64,000 nucleotides of DNA, from IMG/VR virus record IMGVR_UViG_3300047476_000577, positions 40,247 through 104,246 of that record. The stretch is one strand, 5' to 3'. The first letter of the stretch is position 1. Every line of letters begins with the position of its first letter. The translations under genes were made by a program, and so were the position numbers. Of the stretch, positions 50,984 through 58,204 are shown piece by piece. Origin of the DNA: a virus. The notes beneath the pieces were generated by a model. The model worked only from the letters and a program-made list of their open reading frames with translations. It was not told the DNA's origin and did not search any database.

Positions 50984-51006
50984 CCTATCTCTAGGCACCT
51001 GCACAA

Positions 51007-51234
51007 TTAACGACGTTTACGCCAAGTGTAATCACTACCGTCAGGTAGCTTTCCATTAGTAACTGCATCAACACCGGGCTTTCCAATGCTGTTAGGATTT
51101 TCACTTACCATTGTGACAAAAGTTTTACCTGCTGTTCGCAGTTCTTGACACCAGTTAAGTGCTTCCGTTAAGTTGCTAAAGTCACTTGTATAAGGTTCGT
51201 TATTGTACTGGTTAGTCCAATAAACTTTATACAT
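51007..51234 (-). CDS. Small unknown protein
   Basis: 75 residues, MYKVYWTNQYNNEPYTSDFS with EALNWCQELRTAGKTFVTMV: a small alpha/beta protein of a type common in T4-like phages. Flanked on both sides by structured RNA regions. Confidence 0.75.
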   Translation of the reverse strand: MYKVYWTNQYNNEPYTSDFSNLTEALNWCQELRTAGKTFVTMVSENPNSIGKPGVDAVTNGKLPDGSDYTWRKRR

Positions 51235-51418
51235 AGTACTCTTTCAAAAATAAATTAAAGGTTGGATTAGCAGATTGCAGCCTGTTGCACCAACTTGCTT
51301 ACTCGCCATCCTGAGGCAGAATGTTTTGCAGCGTCTACCTGCTAACACCTATAAGCAACTCCCGCTAGACCTCCGAAGGAGTTTCAGTTCATACCTGAAT
51401 GCTTTAAACTTGTTAAAC

Positions 51419-51508
51419 CATTGTAAAACATACTAGCGGGCATATCTAGGTTGCCGCTTATCGCACATCCGTCCTAGTACTGACAGTAGGCTAGTATGCT
51501 TTAAAATG
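51419..51508. repeat. Inverted repeat
   Basis: CATACTAGC / GCTAGTATG perfect core extended imperfectly by TTGTAAAA / TTTAAAAT; an alternative pairing CCCGCTAG / CTAGCGGG begins at 51361. Confidence 0.55.
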
Positions 51509-51633
51509 ATTTGTTTAGTGGGCTGTCGCTCACGTTCTCTTACTCTTCAACAGCGTGACCACATCGTACAGTACCGAAGAACGATCCGTCTGTACTAGGC
51601 TCCCTCGCTAAAGGCATCACTAAACAAAAACTT

Positions 51634-51754
51634 ACTATTCTAAAACACACTAGCAAGCATCGCCGATGTATTTCTACACCTCCTAGTCTGTGCTGTCAAA
51701 CTATAACCTTCCCGGGTGTTATAGAGTCTCTTCTCTAGAGTGTTTTAGAATAGT
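51634..51754. repeat. Long inverted repeat
   Basis: 15-bp perfect arms ACTATTCTAAAACAC / GTGTTTTAGAATAGT enclosing ~90 bases. Confidence 0.7.
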
Positions 51755-51975
51755 GTCCAGTAGTTAGCGTTTCAACACAACCGCTTACAACCTTCAAGGT
51801 GATCAAATCCTATCCAATCGTTCTTTGCTCTTGTAATACTTTTGTCTTTATCTAGCGTCCGGAGCACCGGATAGTGAGTAGCACCGATAAAAACTTGATT
51901 ACAGTCGCTTCGCGGCGAGTATCCAACTTTTGCTCACACGATGCTGGACGCACCGTATAGTATATCCGCAAACAT

Positions 51976-52054
51976 ACTATTCTGAAACACACTGTAGCTG
52001 GACTTTCACCAATCTTATCAGTATACAAATCTTACCAATGTGTTTTAGAATAGT
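51976..52054. repeat. Long inverted repeat
   Basis: 16-base arms ACTATTCTGAAACACA / TGTGTTTTAGAATAGT with one G-T pair; nearly the same arm as the 51634 repeat, enclosing unrelated sequence. Confidence 0.7.
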
Positions 52055-52230
52055 GGCTATCGGAGGCTTGCCATCGCCCTTAGGTTATACCGATATTACT
52101 TGTTGTCGCTTATGCTTTCGCATTGTCTGGGAGACTCAACAAGACCTTCTTCCACTCCCACGCTTCGTCTGTAACGCATCATTCGAAAGGATCCAGTCAT
52201 CTCTACTCGTTACAGAAACTGGTTACATTA

Positions 52231-52307
52231 TGGAGGTCGGGGTAGGATTTCAACCTACGAATCATCCGGGTTGCAACCGGAGCCATTAAGCACTCTGGTA
52301 CCCGACC
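52231..52307 (-). tRNA. tRNA-Cys(GCA)
   Basis: Loop TTGCAAC, acceptor GGTCGGG/CCCGACC, discriminator U73 (cysteine identity), CCA encoded. Confidence 0.93.
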
Positions 52308-52313
52308 ATAATA

Positions 52314-52390
52314 TGGCGCACCGTAGGGGACTCGAACCCCTGGCCTTCTGCGTGACAGGCAGACGATCTAACCAACTGATCTAACGGTGC
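52314..52390 (-). tRNA. tRNA-Asp(GTC)
   Basis: Loop CTGTCAC, acceptor GCACCGT/ACGGTGC, discriminator G, CCA encoded. Confidence 0.95.
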
Positions 52391-52455
52391 AAAATAAAAA
52401 GCCCTGAGTTACTGCAAACAGGCTGGACCTGAGTGGCTCGCTTTCGGGCGGATGT

Positions 52456-52830
52456 TTATCGCACACTTTGCGCTCTTGCTGTAATTACGCCTTCCATATC
52501 ATTCTTTACAATAACGTTTTGATAAGTGTCTACAAAACCACTTGCGTGGTCAACTACTCTGTTATCGCATTCGTGATAGGTTCTAATGCGTTCATTACCT
52601 GCCAAGTAACGCTCAGTGTCTTTGTGGTAAAAATTGTGAACTCTAGACAAGCAAGTGATATAAGCACTGCGCTTATTATCTTCTCTACTACGACTGTTAG
52701 TTCCGTTAGCAGTTATCCCGGTAGGCTCGTGTATGCAACGGCAACAGTTTTGATGTTTGTTGCGATGTTGCCCACCTTTGCCAGTACCTGAAAACCACTC
52801 GTATCTAAACTGATCTTCGGTAATTTTCAT
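52456..52830 (-). CDS. GGQ release-factor-like peptidyl-tRNA hydrolase
   Basis: 124 residues: FSGTGKGGQHRNKHQNCCR (GGQ catalytic motif ~18) and RIRTYHECDNRVVDHASGF, matching class-I release factor domain 3/4 (RTYNxPxxRVTDH). The stop-codon recognition domain is absent, as in ArfB-type rescue factors, though it lacks ArfB's basic tail. Likely releases peptides on stalled ribosomes. Placement among tRNAs supports a translation-rescue role. Confidence 0.85.
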   Translation of the reverse strand: MKITEDQFRYEWFSGTGKGGQHRNKHQNCCRCIHEPTGITANGTNSRSREDNKRSAYITCLSRVHNFYHKDTERYLAGNERIRTYHECDNRVVDHASGFVDTYQNVIVKNDMEGVITARAQSVR

Positions 52831-52844
52831 AACTGCCTTTATGT

Positions 52845-52919
52845 TGGTACTCGGTAGGGGAATCGAACCCCTCTTCCATCCGTGAAAGGGATGTGTCCTA
52901 GCCGATAGACGAACCGAGC
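52845..52919 (-). tRNA. tRNA-Glu(TTC)
   Basis: Loop CTTTCAC, stem CATCC/GGATG, acceptor GCTCGGT/ACCGAGT, CCA encoded. Confidence 0.94.
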
Positions 52920-52932
52920 AAGGTTAAATTGT

Positions 52933-53016
52933 TGGTGCCCCAGGGGAGACTCGAACTCCCACGGCTCTCGCCAGTGGCTTCTAAGACCACCGTGTCTACC
53001 ATTCCACCACCAGGGC
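52933..53016 (-). tRNA. tRNA-Leu(TAG)
   Basis: Loop CTTAGAA, long variable arm, acceptor GCCCTGG/CTGGGGC, CCA encoded. Confidence 0.94.
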
Positions 53017-53017
53017 A

Positions 53018-53653
53018 TTATTTGTTGTGTGCTTTATTTAGCACAAGATCTAAAAATTCTTTACTAACAGGCTTATGATATTGAAACCATATGTGATACC
53101 TAAATTTACCAAACGGTATGCGTACACTGTGTTCTGTTTGTGCTACTTCAACTAGTGCTGGTATACCATTTGCTGGTTGATTTATTTTATATTCACCTGT
53201 TGCATTTTTAAAGTACCAATCTACGTCATATGCAGAGTTTAAGGCAATGTGTACTCTGTAAGGAGTATGAGGATCTGTGTGATATGACAAATCTACTGCC
53301 TTAAACTCTGCACTACCGCCTATAAATTTTGATATTCGAACACGTGGCTTATCTAAGCCTATGTAACTGCTAATTTTTTCTTCTACTGTGCGTATATAAG
53401 AAGATTCTAAACACTTAGGATAATACACTAAATCTGTATCGGCTTCTCCAGTAGGGAAGCGCCTAACTCCATATTCATCTAGTTTTGTAATAGACCTGTA
53501 TTGACTAAAATCGCATACATCTTTTTTTGATTCTGTTAGCGTAGTTGTTATTGCAGTTCCTCCCATAGGGGGTTTAACAATAACTTCTAATTCATTGCGT
53601 ATACGATCAATGTCAAATTTCAAGTCTACTAATGGTATGTAAAAATCGTACAT
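53018..53653 (-). CDS. 2OG-Fe(II) dioxygenase-like protein
   Basis: 211 residues; DLSYHTDPHTPYRVHIALNS (HxD) and QTEHSVRIPFGKFRYHIWFQ (distal His, Arg). A CATAAATA box ends six bases before the ATG. Lies between tRNA genes. Confidence 0.72.
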   Translation of the reverse strand: MYDFYIPLVDLKFDIDRIRNELEVIVKPPMGGTAITTTLTESKKDVCDFSQYRSITKLDEYGVRRFPTGEADTDLVYYPKCLESSYIRTVEEKISSYIGLDKPRVRISKFIGGSAEFKAVDLSYHTDPHTPYRVHIALNSAYDVDWYFKNATGEYKINQPANGIPALVEVAQTEHSVRIPFGKFRYHIWFQYHKPVSKEFLDLVLNKAHNK

Positions 53654-53663
53654 ACATTATTTA

Positions 53664-53738
53664 TGGTACCACTAGTAGGAATCGAACCTACATCTAAGAC
53701 TTAGGAGGTCCTTGTTCTATCCATTGAACTATAGCGGC
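53664..53738 (-). tRNA. tRNA-Arg(CCT)
   Basis: Loop CTCCTAA, stem AGGAC/GTCTT, acceptor GCCGCTA/TAGTGGT, CCA encoded. Confidence 0.93.
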
Positions 53739-53757
53739 AGCAAAGTTAAATACACTA

Positions 53758-54891
53758 ATGAATACAGATGACTTAATCAACAGCAAAAAATGTAGCATAC
53801 CTTGGTTGCATACTGAAATAAATTTACAGAACAACAGTGTTATGCCTTGCTGTAAGTACACAAAATCTATCGGTACTCCCGACAACTTTATTCAAGTATG
53901 GAGTAACGACCATTATAAAAAGCTAAGAGCAGATACTGCTCAAGGCAAGTTACACGCAGGTTGTGTTAAGTGCTATGTACCATCTAACGAATTTTCGTAT
54001 AAAGACTTAAAAAATCTTGCATACAAAAATAAATTAGTAGCTGACGTAGATAGCTTTAAATTCCCTCAGGCCTTCTGTATAAGTTTAACAAATACGTGCA
54101 CTCTAGCTTGCAGGATGTGTCATCCTAACTCAAGTTCTAAACTAGCAGAACTATCCAATAAAAGCGCCTTCTTAAAGCCTTTTTATAATCAAAATGCTAT
54201 GCAAAATACCTTTAACTTATCAAAGCTAAAAGGAGCGTTTGTTGATGCAAGACGTATTACTATTACAGGCGGCGAACCTTTAATTGATTCTACTTGCAGT
54301 GACTTAATTGCGTTAGTAGCAACCGAATCTCCACACTTAGAGGAAGTAATATTTTCAAGTAGTCTTGTAACTTACAACAAGAAGTTAATCGAACAACTAC
54401 GACAACTATCTGCCAAAGTAAGAATAAACATAAGCATAGACGGGCCAATTAACGTACACGAATACATACGTGTTGGATTCGATTGGCAACGTATGCTAGA
54501 AAACATACACAGTCTTAAAGACTTTGTAGAGTTTGGAATCAACTCTACTGTTAGTTTACTAAACGTAGGTTATATTCCAGAACTGCTAGATGCTATAAAG
54601 AATATTAGCAACGAGACTGGAATAACACTAAAGTATCTAATGACTAGCCCTGTGTTAGAAAAACATCTGCACGTAGGCAATTTACCGACACACATCAAAC
54701 AACAATATTTGAAAAAGCTAGAGCTAGCAAGTCCTAGTATACCCGGTAGCGATAAACTAATTGCCACGGCTAAGAATTTACTAGCACTTGAAAGAAACGA
54801 GTTAGAATTGACTAAACAATTTTTAGCCGAATTCGATAGTATTACAAATACAGATTACAGGCTTGTGTATCCAGAATTTGCAAACTTGTAA
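53758..54891 (+). CDS. Radical SAM protein with SPASM/twitch-type cysteines
   Basis: 377 residues. N-terminal CSIPWLHTEINLQNNSVMPC and CVKCY supply auxiliary-cluster cysteines; core motif TNTCTLACRMCHPN (CxxxCxxC, ~118) and ITITGGEPLID (SAM-binding GGE) follow. SPASM/twitch enzymes mature peptides or modify proteins. Plus strand, alone, immediately followed by tRNA-Arg. Target unknown; a ribosomal or small peptide substrate is possible. Confidence 0.88.
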   Translation: MNTDDLINSKKCSIPWLHTEINLQNNSVMPCCKYTKSIGTPDNFIQVWSNDHYKKLRADTAQGKLHAGCVKCYVPSNEFSYKDLKNLAYKNKLVADVDSFKFPQAFCISLTNTCTLACRMCHPNSSSKLAELSNKSAFLKPFYNQNAMQNTFNLSKLKGAFVDARRITITGGEPLIDSTCSDLIALVATESPHLEEVIFSSSLVTYNKKLIEQLRQLSAKVRINISIDGPINVHEYIRVGFDWQRMLENIHSLKDFVEFGINSTVSLLNVGYIPELLDAIKNISNETGITLKYLMTSPVLEKHLHVGNLPTHIKQQYLKKLELASPSIPGSDKLIATAKNLLALERNELELTKQFLAEFDSITNTDYRLVYPEFANL

Positions 54892-54892
54892 T

Positions 54893-54967
54893 TGGTCCGG
54901 CGTAGTGGAATCGAACCACTATAATCACTTTAGAAGAATGATGTCCTATCCGTTGAACGAACGCCAG
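54893..54967 (-). tRNA. tRNA-Arg(TCT)
   Basis: Loop CTTCTAA, acceptor CTGGCGT/ACGCCGG, CCA encoded. Confidence 0.92.
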
Positions 54968-54978
54968 TAATTTTAAAC

Positions 54979-55055
54979 AGGATAGTTGGTGCCATTTTTA
55001 TTTTAGTCTGACAGCGAACAGACAGCCATTATGTAGTAATTGCTGAACCTATCCT
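54979..55055 (-). ncRNA. GTTCAGCA module E2 with tRNA-like insert
   Basis: Closing arms AGGATAG / CTATCCT (AG/CT covary with other copies), GTTCAGCA after the first and AAAAATGG plus CCA before the second, then TGTT. The insert has a GTCTG / CAGAC hairpin with TTCG-containing loop and GGCACCA at its end. No complete tRNA. Confidence 0.6.
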
Positions 55056-55061
55056 AAAAAC

Positions 55062-55137
55062 TGGAGCGGGTAGCGAGATTCGAACTCGTCTCTTGAGGTT
55101 TGGAAGACCGCCGTGCAACCGTAAACACTTTACCCGC
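55062..55137 (-). tRNA. tRNA-Gly(TCC)
   Basis: Loop CTTCCAA, acceptor GCGGGTA/TACCCGC, U73, CCA encoded. Confidence 0.93.
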
Positions 55138-55150
55138 AAAATACATTGTC

Positions 55151-55225
55151 TGGTGGAGGATAGGAGATTCGAACTCCTGACTCAAGCGTGCAAGGCTAGT
55201 GTGTTCCCAACTATACCAATCCCCC
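55151..55225 (-). tRNA. tRNA-Ala(TGC), second copy
   Basis: Loop CTTGCAC, G3:U70 present (GGGGGAT/ATCCTCC), CCA encoded. Body diverges widely from the 49063 copy. Confidence 0.9.
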
Positions 55226-55287
55226 GAAATCATCCAACTGTTACCTTATGCTCTCTCCGTTGGCGATTGAGCAGCCGACATTCTTAA

Positions 55288-55362
55288 AGTCTTCTCGGAA
55301 CTGACTAAAATATGTTAGACGACATTTCAGCTCTAATTGCTTGGTGTGGGACCTAACATAAA
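55288..55362. other. Structured spacer
   Basis: ATGTTAG / CTAACAT arms enclose ~38 bases between tRNA-Ala and tRNA-Thr. No coding capacity; possible small RNA or processing stem. Confidence 0.4.
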
Positions 55363-55364
55363 CC

Positions 55365-55438
55365 TGGTGCCCCGAGAGAGAATCGAACTCCCGTCCTCGG
55401 ATTACAAAACCGATGTTCTACCATTTAACTACCGGGGC
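55365..55438 (-). tRNA. tRNA-Thr(TGT)
   Basis: Loop TTTGTAA, acceptor GCCCCGG/TCGGGGC, CCA encoded; one T-T mismatch closing the anticodon stem. Confidence 0.88.
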
Positions 55439-55443
55439 AAATT

Positions 55444-55519
55444 TGGTGCTGAATGTCGGATTCGAACTGACGACCTACCGCTTACAAGGCGGTTGCTCTA
55501 CCAACTGAGCTAATTCAGC
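55444..55519 (-). tRNA. tRNA-Thr(TGT), second copy
   Basis: Loop CTTGTAA, stem ACCGC/GCGGT, acceptor GCTGAAT/ATTCAGC, CCA encoded. Confidence 0.94.
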
Positions 55520-55554
55520 ATTGACATTTTATTTATACATACACCAAAATAAAT

Positions 55555-56115
55555 ATGTATATGTTATACAAAAAACTATCATTCGAGCAGCTTCGCTTTA
55601 CAGAAGAAGATCGAATTTACTTTACTGATAAATTTAGTAATAGTTCTAATTCTATAGGATATGGAACTACTGTGCATAAGAGTAAAGTGAATAGTAGTTT
55701 TTTAAATTACATATATGACTTAATCCCTTATTGTAAAGATACCTTTATGATCATAAAAGGAATTAAAGATTCCGACGATATTAACATACCCGGACGTCAT
55801 ATTCATTCCGATGATCGATTATCTGCTATTAATATTCCTTTGATTAATTGCAAGGAAGGAGCAGACACTGTTTTCTATAAACCTGAAACTCTGAAGAATA
55901 TTAGTTTTCCTAATCCAACTAACTCTACTATTTTCTTAAAACAAGAAAATGTTCTGCCTTTAGAAATAGGAAGATTCACTTTAACAATGGACAGTGCATA
56001 TCTTCTAAATACTAGTATACCTCATTGCAAAATACAAACCTATAATGAATATAGGATGTTACTTAGTATTAGTATAGATTTATCGTTTCAAGAAGCAACT
56101 AATTACTTCGAGTAA
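55555..56115 (+). CDS. 2OG-Fe(II) dioxygenase-like protein
   Basis: 186 residues; GRHIHSDDRLSAINIPLINC (HxD) and TSIPHCKIQTYNEYRMLLSI (distal His, Arg). Related to 39677 and 60588 products (shared NIPLxNC and PHCxxNY-like blocks). Plus strand with AAATAAAT upstream and no clear RBS. Confidence 0.72.
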   Translation: MYMLYKKLSFEQLRFTEEDRIYFTDKFSNSSNSIGYGTTVHKSKVNSSFLNYIYDLIPYCKDTFMIIKGIKDSDDINIPGRHIHSDDRLSAINIPLINCKEGADTVFYKPETLKNISFPNPTNSTIFLKQENVLPLEIGRFTLTMDSAYLLNTSIPHCKIQTYNEYRMLLSISIDLSFQEATNYFE

Positions 56116-56117
56116 GT

Positions 56118-56192
56118 TGGCTCCGGAGGCAGGGATCGAACCTACGACCAATTGATTAACAGTCAACTGCACTACCGCTGTGCTACTCCGGA
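56118..56192 (-). tRNA. tRNA-Asn(GTT)
   Basis: Loop CTGTTAA, acceptor TCCGGAG/CTCCGGA, G73, CCA encoded. Confidence 0.95.
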
Positions 56193-56273
56193 ATATTTGT
56201 TCTGCTATGTTATCGGAAAAGGGCTTACATCGTATTGCTACAAATGCCTTTTACGTCACACGGCAGGGGTATG

Positions 56274-56348
56274 TGGTACCTGGACACGGTTTCGAACCGC
56301 GGACCCTCTCCGTGTAAAGGAGACGCTCTACCCCTGAGCTATCCAGGC
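56274..56348 (-). tRNA. tRNA-Val(TAC)
   Basis: Loop TTTACAC, stem TCTCC/GGAGA, acceptor GCCTGGA/TCCAGGT, CCA encoded. Confidence 0.95.
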
Positions 56349-56356
56349 GACTTATT

Positions 56357-56446
56357 TGGCGGAGCGTTAGGGAGTCGAACCCTATCAGCTGCTTTCACAA
56401 CTGTACGGATTAGCAATCCGCTGCCTTACCGTCCGGCCCACGCTCC
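56357..56446 (-). tRNA. tRNA-Ser(GCT)
   Basis: Loop TTGCTAA, long variable arm, acceptor GGAGCGT/ACGCTCC, CCA encoded. Confidence 0.95.
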
Positions 56447-56468
56447 TTGCTAATACTTTATTTATGTT

Positions 56469-56553
56469 TGGTGCTCCGACCCGGACTCGAACCGGGATGG
56501 CTTTCGCCGACAGATTTTAAGTCTGTTGTGTCTACCTATTCCACCATCGGAGC
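56469..56553 (-). tRNA. tRNA-Leu(TAA)
   Basis: Loop CTTAAAA, long variable arm, acceptor GCTCCGA/TCGGAGC, CCA encoded. Confidence 0.95.
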
Positions 56554-56571
56554 GTAAACTTATTTACAACT

Positions 56572-56687
56572 GGTTCGCATTTTTATCCTATCCATTAGAC
56601 GACAGTGGTGACCAACTCCACCGCTGGGATTCGAACCCAGATCTTCTTTGTTCAAAAAAGTTAAAATATAAATTGCTGAAACGAACC
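56572..56687 (-). tRNA. Circularly permuted tRNA inside GTTCAGCA-type module (E7)
   Basis: Closing arms GGTTCG / CGAACC, then TTTCAGCA, a tRNA 3' half (T-arm CTGGG TTCGAAT CCCAG, acceptor CGGTGG), a 7-base linker, the 5' half (acceptor CCACTG, D-arm with GTCTAATGG), AAAAATG, second arm and AGTT. Acceptor pairs over 6 bp with A1-A72 unpaired. Closing-arm sequence differs wholly from other copies yet still pairs. Anticodon not certain (TTG or TGA in CTTTTTTGAACAAAG). Confidence 0.6.
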
Positions 56688-56702
56688 GAGGTCAAAAACA
56701 AC

Positions 56703-56757
56703 AGGATGCTTATTTTTCAATTAACAGTTGAATTATTAAATTTGCTGAACGCATCCT
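56703..56757 (-). ncRNA. GTTCAGCA module E3 enclosing an Asn anticodon stem-loop
   Basis: AGGATGC / GCATCCT arms, GTTCAGCA, then TTCAA CTGTTAA TTGAA (a perfect 5-bp, 7-base anticodon arm with GTT anticodon), AAAAATAA, then GTT. No D- or T-arm. Total 55 bases. Confidence 0.6.
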
Positions 56758-56763
56758 AAAACT

Positions 56764-56848
56764 TGGTGGAGCCGGTTGGACTTGAACCAACAATGCCAGG
56801 GGCGGCTGATTTACAGTCAGCTGGGGTTACCAATTTTCCTACAACTCC
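56764..56848 (-). tRNA. tRNA-Tyr(GTA)
   Basis: Loop CTGTAAA, long variable arm, acceptor GGAGTTG/CGGCTCC, CCA encoded. Confidence 0.94.
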
Positions 56849-57308
56849 AAAACGTTGGTGTAGCGTTTGCGAATCGAACGCAAACAATCGCGGATTTCTC
56901 GCCAGGTAACGTTACCTCCTGGCACCGTGCGTTATTCTGAAGTAATTACTCTTCTCATTACACACGCCAACAACCGTGTAAGTCCATTACACGCCACAAA
57001 ACTTTAGACTACTCGACCCGTTCATAACTGCGACCAAGCAGCCTGGGGACGGATGTTTCATCACGGTGGAATAACATTCTGCTGGTTAGGCGTCCTGCTT
57101 CTTCGACCTTTATATAAAAATACACTAGCCGACCCTGGGATTTTAACCCAGAATTCATATTAGTTTTGCACGAGTTTTACGCTCGGTCAACTAGTGTATC
57201 ACAAATGAAATAGTGTCACAGTGTTCTTGTTACGTTCCACCTAGGCTGAACAGCATTTGCAACTGAACGAACGGATATTCTGAGTACCCATTTTTAACAG
57301 CTATGATC
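56849..57308 (-). ncRNA. Structured non-coding stretch with T-arm-like 3' end
   Basis: About 460 bases without a gene. On the minus strand it ends in TTTGCG TTCGATT CGCAAA and CGCTACACCA, i.e. a T-arm and a tRNA-like ACCA end, but no matching 5' acceptor was found. A GATACACTAG / CTAGTGTATT stem (57121-57200) encloses CTGGG TTAAAAT CCCAG. It could be a tmRNA or an unrelated RNA with a tRNA-like end. Confidence 0.4.
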
Positions 57309-57406
57309 CACCATATTGAAGTATACTACTTGCTATGCCGGCCACTATCACTTACCGCGGAGTTGTGCGCCTTCCAGCTCCTTATGCAATACACTTCAAT
57401 ATGGTG
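57309..57406. repeat. Long inverted repeat ending in a tRNA CCA
   Basis: 14-bp arms CACCATATTGAAGT / ACTTCAATATGGTG; the right arm includes the CCA end of tRNA-Met. Encloses ~70 bases. Confidence 0.65.
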
Positions 57407-57478
57407 CCCCCAACTGGACTCGAACCAGTAACCTATCGATTATGAGTCGATTGCACTAACCAATTGTGCTATAGGGGC
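57402..57478 (-). tRNA. tRNA-Met or tRNA-Ile2 (CAT)
   Basis: Loop CTCATAA, acceptor GCCCCTA/TGGGGGC paired at 1-72, so elongator type (or lysidine-modified Ile). CCA encoded. Confidence 0.9.
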
Positions 57479-57486
57479 AACTGACT

Positions 57487-57604
57487 AAGTCATATAAAAA
57501 CACATATTAGCAATACTAACCGGCAACTCTTAGCCTCTTGCGATGATACCTCGCCTGCTTAACTTAGCCAGACTTTCAAACAAATATGCGTTTTTATATG
57601 ACTT
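57487..57604. repeat. Long inverted repeat
   Basis: 15-bp arms AAGTCATATAAAAAC / GTTTTTATATGACTT extended by ATATT pairing; encloses ~85 bases next to tRNA-Met. Confidence 0.7.
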
Positions 57605-57700
57605 CTTGCTACGTGTTGCTTCACAGCATTACGGACTGTTATCACCTTGCATCATTATCGTGCTTGGTGTTGTCTATGCAAGAACGTCATACTTTACAAA

Positions 57701-57712
57701 TTGTTAAAGAAC
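57701..57712 (-). promoter_or_regulatory. boxA-like antitermination element
   Basis: GTTCTTTAACAA on the minus strand, ~40 bases downstream of the promoter at 57749; matches the boxA of betaproteobacterial rrn leaders (NusB/S10 site). Confidence 0.55.
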
Positions 57713-57748
57713 TTGTTAAGTTAGTTAATATTAACTAACTAAGCTTCT

Positions 57749-57777
57749 ATTGTAGCAAACAATGAATTTCTTGTCAA
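57749..57777 (-). promoter_or_regulatory. Sigma70-type promoter (array promoter a)
   Basis: TTGACA, 17 bp, TACAAT. Near-identical to the promoters at 57910 and 58175. Confidence 0.8.
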
Positions 57778-57909
57778 CTACTTTAGAACTAGTTTGTTAA
57801 GATACGCACGTTACGAGCGTGTCGTCCCTTGTTGCGTTCTTTTTTGGCGCTACCCAACATTTCAGTTGGCGTCACTAAACAACAAAGTTTCTTAACTAAC
57901 TAAGCTTCT

Positions 57910-57938
57910 ATTATAGCAAACAATGAATTTCTTGTCTA
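57910..57938 (-). promoter_or_regulatory. Sigma70-type promoter (array promoter b)
   Basis: TAGACA, 17 bp, TATAAT; spacer identical to promoter a. Confidence 0.75.
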
Positions 57939-57947
57939 CCACATTAC

Positions 57948-58130
57948 AGTGCATTTTAGGCTGACGCTTGTTAAACACTAGCCGGGATTCGAACCCGTAC
58001 TTTCCGCCACAAGGCGGCTGGTCTTCCGTTAACCTACTAGGACTCCTTAGCGGTGCGCTCGGCAAAGCGGTGCGCTGAGGGACAAGATACAGACCTTCTG
58101 ACGATTGCCGTCATCAGCCTAAAATGCACT
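57948..58130. repeat. 17-bp perfect inverted repeat enclosing a tRNA-like gene
   Basis: AGTGCATTTTAGGCTGA / TCAGCCTAAAATGCACT. Like rRNA processing stems, the duplex surrounds an RNA (57975-58043) and lies after boxA. Confidence 0.75.
57975..58043 (-). tRNA. Atypical tRNA-like gene
   Basis: T-arm ACGGG TTCGAAT CCCGG and D-arm GGT...ACC are present; the acceptor pairs 6 of 7 (GTCCTAG/CTAGTGT); the anticodon arm CCGCC TTGT GGCGG has only a 4-base loop. No CCA. Degenerate or specialised; contains GTG in the His frame if the arm opens by one pair. Confidence 0.45.
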
Positions 58131-58135
58131 GCAAA

Positions 58136-58147
58136 TTTTTAAAGAAC
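58136..58147 (-). promoter_or_regulatory. boxA-like antitermination element
   Basis: TGTTCTTTAAAA on the minus strand ~30 bases downstream of promoter c; matches rrn boxA. Confidence 0.5.
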
Positions 58148-58174
58148 ATTCAGTTAATTTCTTAACTTGCCTCT

Positions 58175-58203
58175 ATTGTAGCAAACAATGAATTTACTGT
58201 CAA
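58175..58203 (-). promoter_or_regulatory. Sigma70-type promoter (array promoter c)
   Basis: TTGACA, 17 bp, TACAAT, directly after the YqeY-like gene. Confidence 0.8.
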
Positions 58204-58204
58204 A

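Larger units (their letters stand above)
50395..51006. ncRNA. Large structured non-coding region
   Basis: About 610 bases with no convincing ORF and several long stems: TTATTAAAACATTCC with its 15-base complement (50633-50736), TACTATATAGAA / TTCTATATAGTA (50945-50983) and a permuted tRNA- or tmRNA-like core at 50525-50560. Strand of the RNA is probably minus, as for the tRNAs. Could be a large ornate phage RNA; identity not established. Confidence 0.5.
51235..52230. ncRNA. Very large structured non-coding region (~1 kb)
   Basis: No credible ORF. Contains nested long inverted repeats at 51419-51508, 51634-51754 and 51976-52054 with related but covarying arms, and many smaller hairpins. Size, phage context and adjacency to tRNAs resemble GOLLD/ROOL-type ornate RNAs, but the class consensus was not verified. 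Confidence 0.5.
57479..57960 (-). other. Leader/promoter region of the tRNA array
   Basis: No ORF. Contains the inverted repeat above, a boxA-like element, two promoters and a palindrome AGTTAGTTAATATTAACTAACT, that is, an rrn-style leader. Confidence 0.5.

Noticed and set aside
51930-52289. 119-codon plus-strand ORF
   Set aside because: It runs through an inverted repeat and into tRNA-Cys; shadow of structured RNA.
56235-56759. Plus-strand ORFs ending in sequences like GFEPxTxG or LGSRTLS
   Set aside because: These are translations of antisense tRNA T-arms, a known annotation artefact.
56856-57110. tmRNA on the minus strand ending CGCTACACCA
   Set aside because: The T-arm and ACCA end are good, but no 5' GTAGCG partner and no tag ORF ending in Ala-Ala were found; kept only as an unassigned structured RNA.
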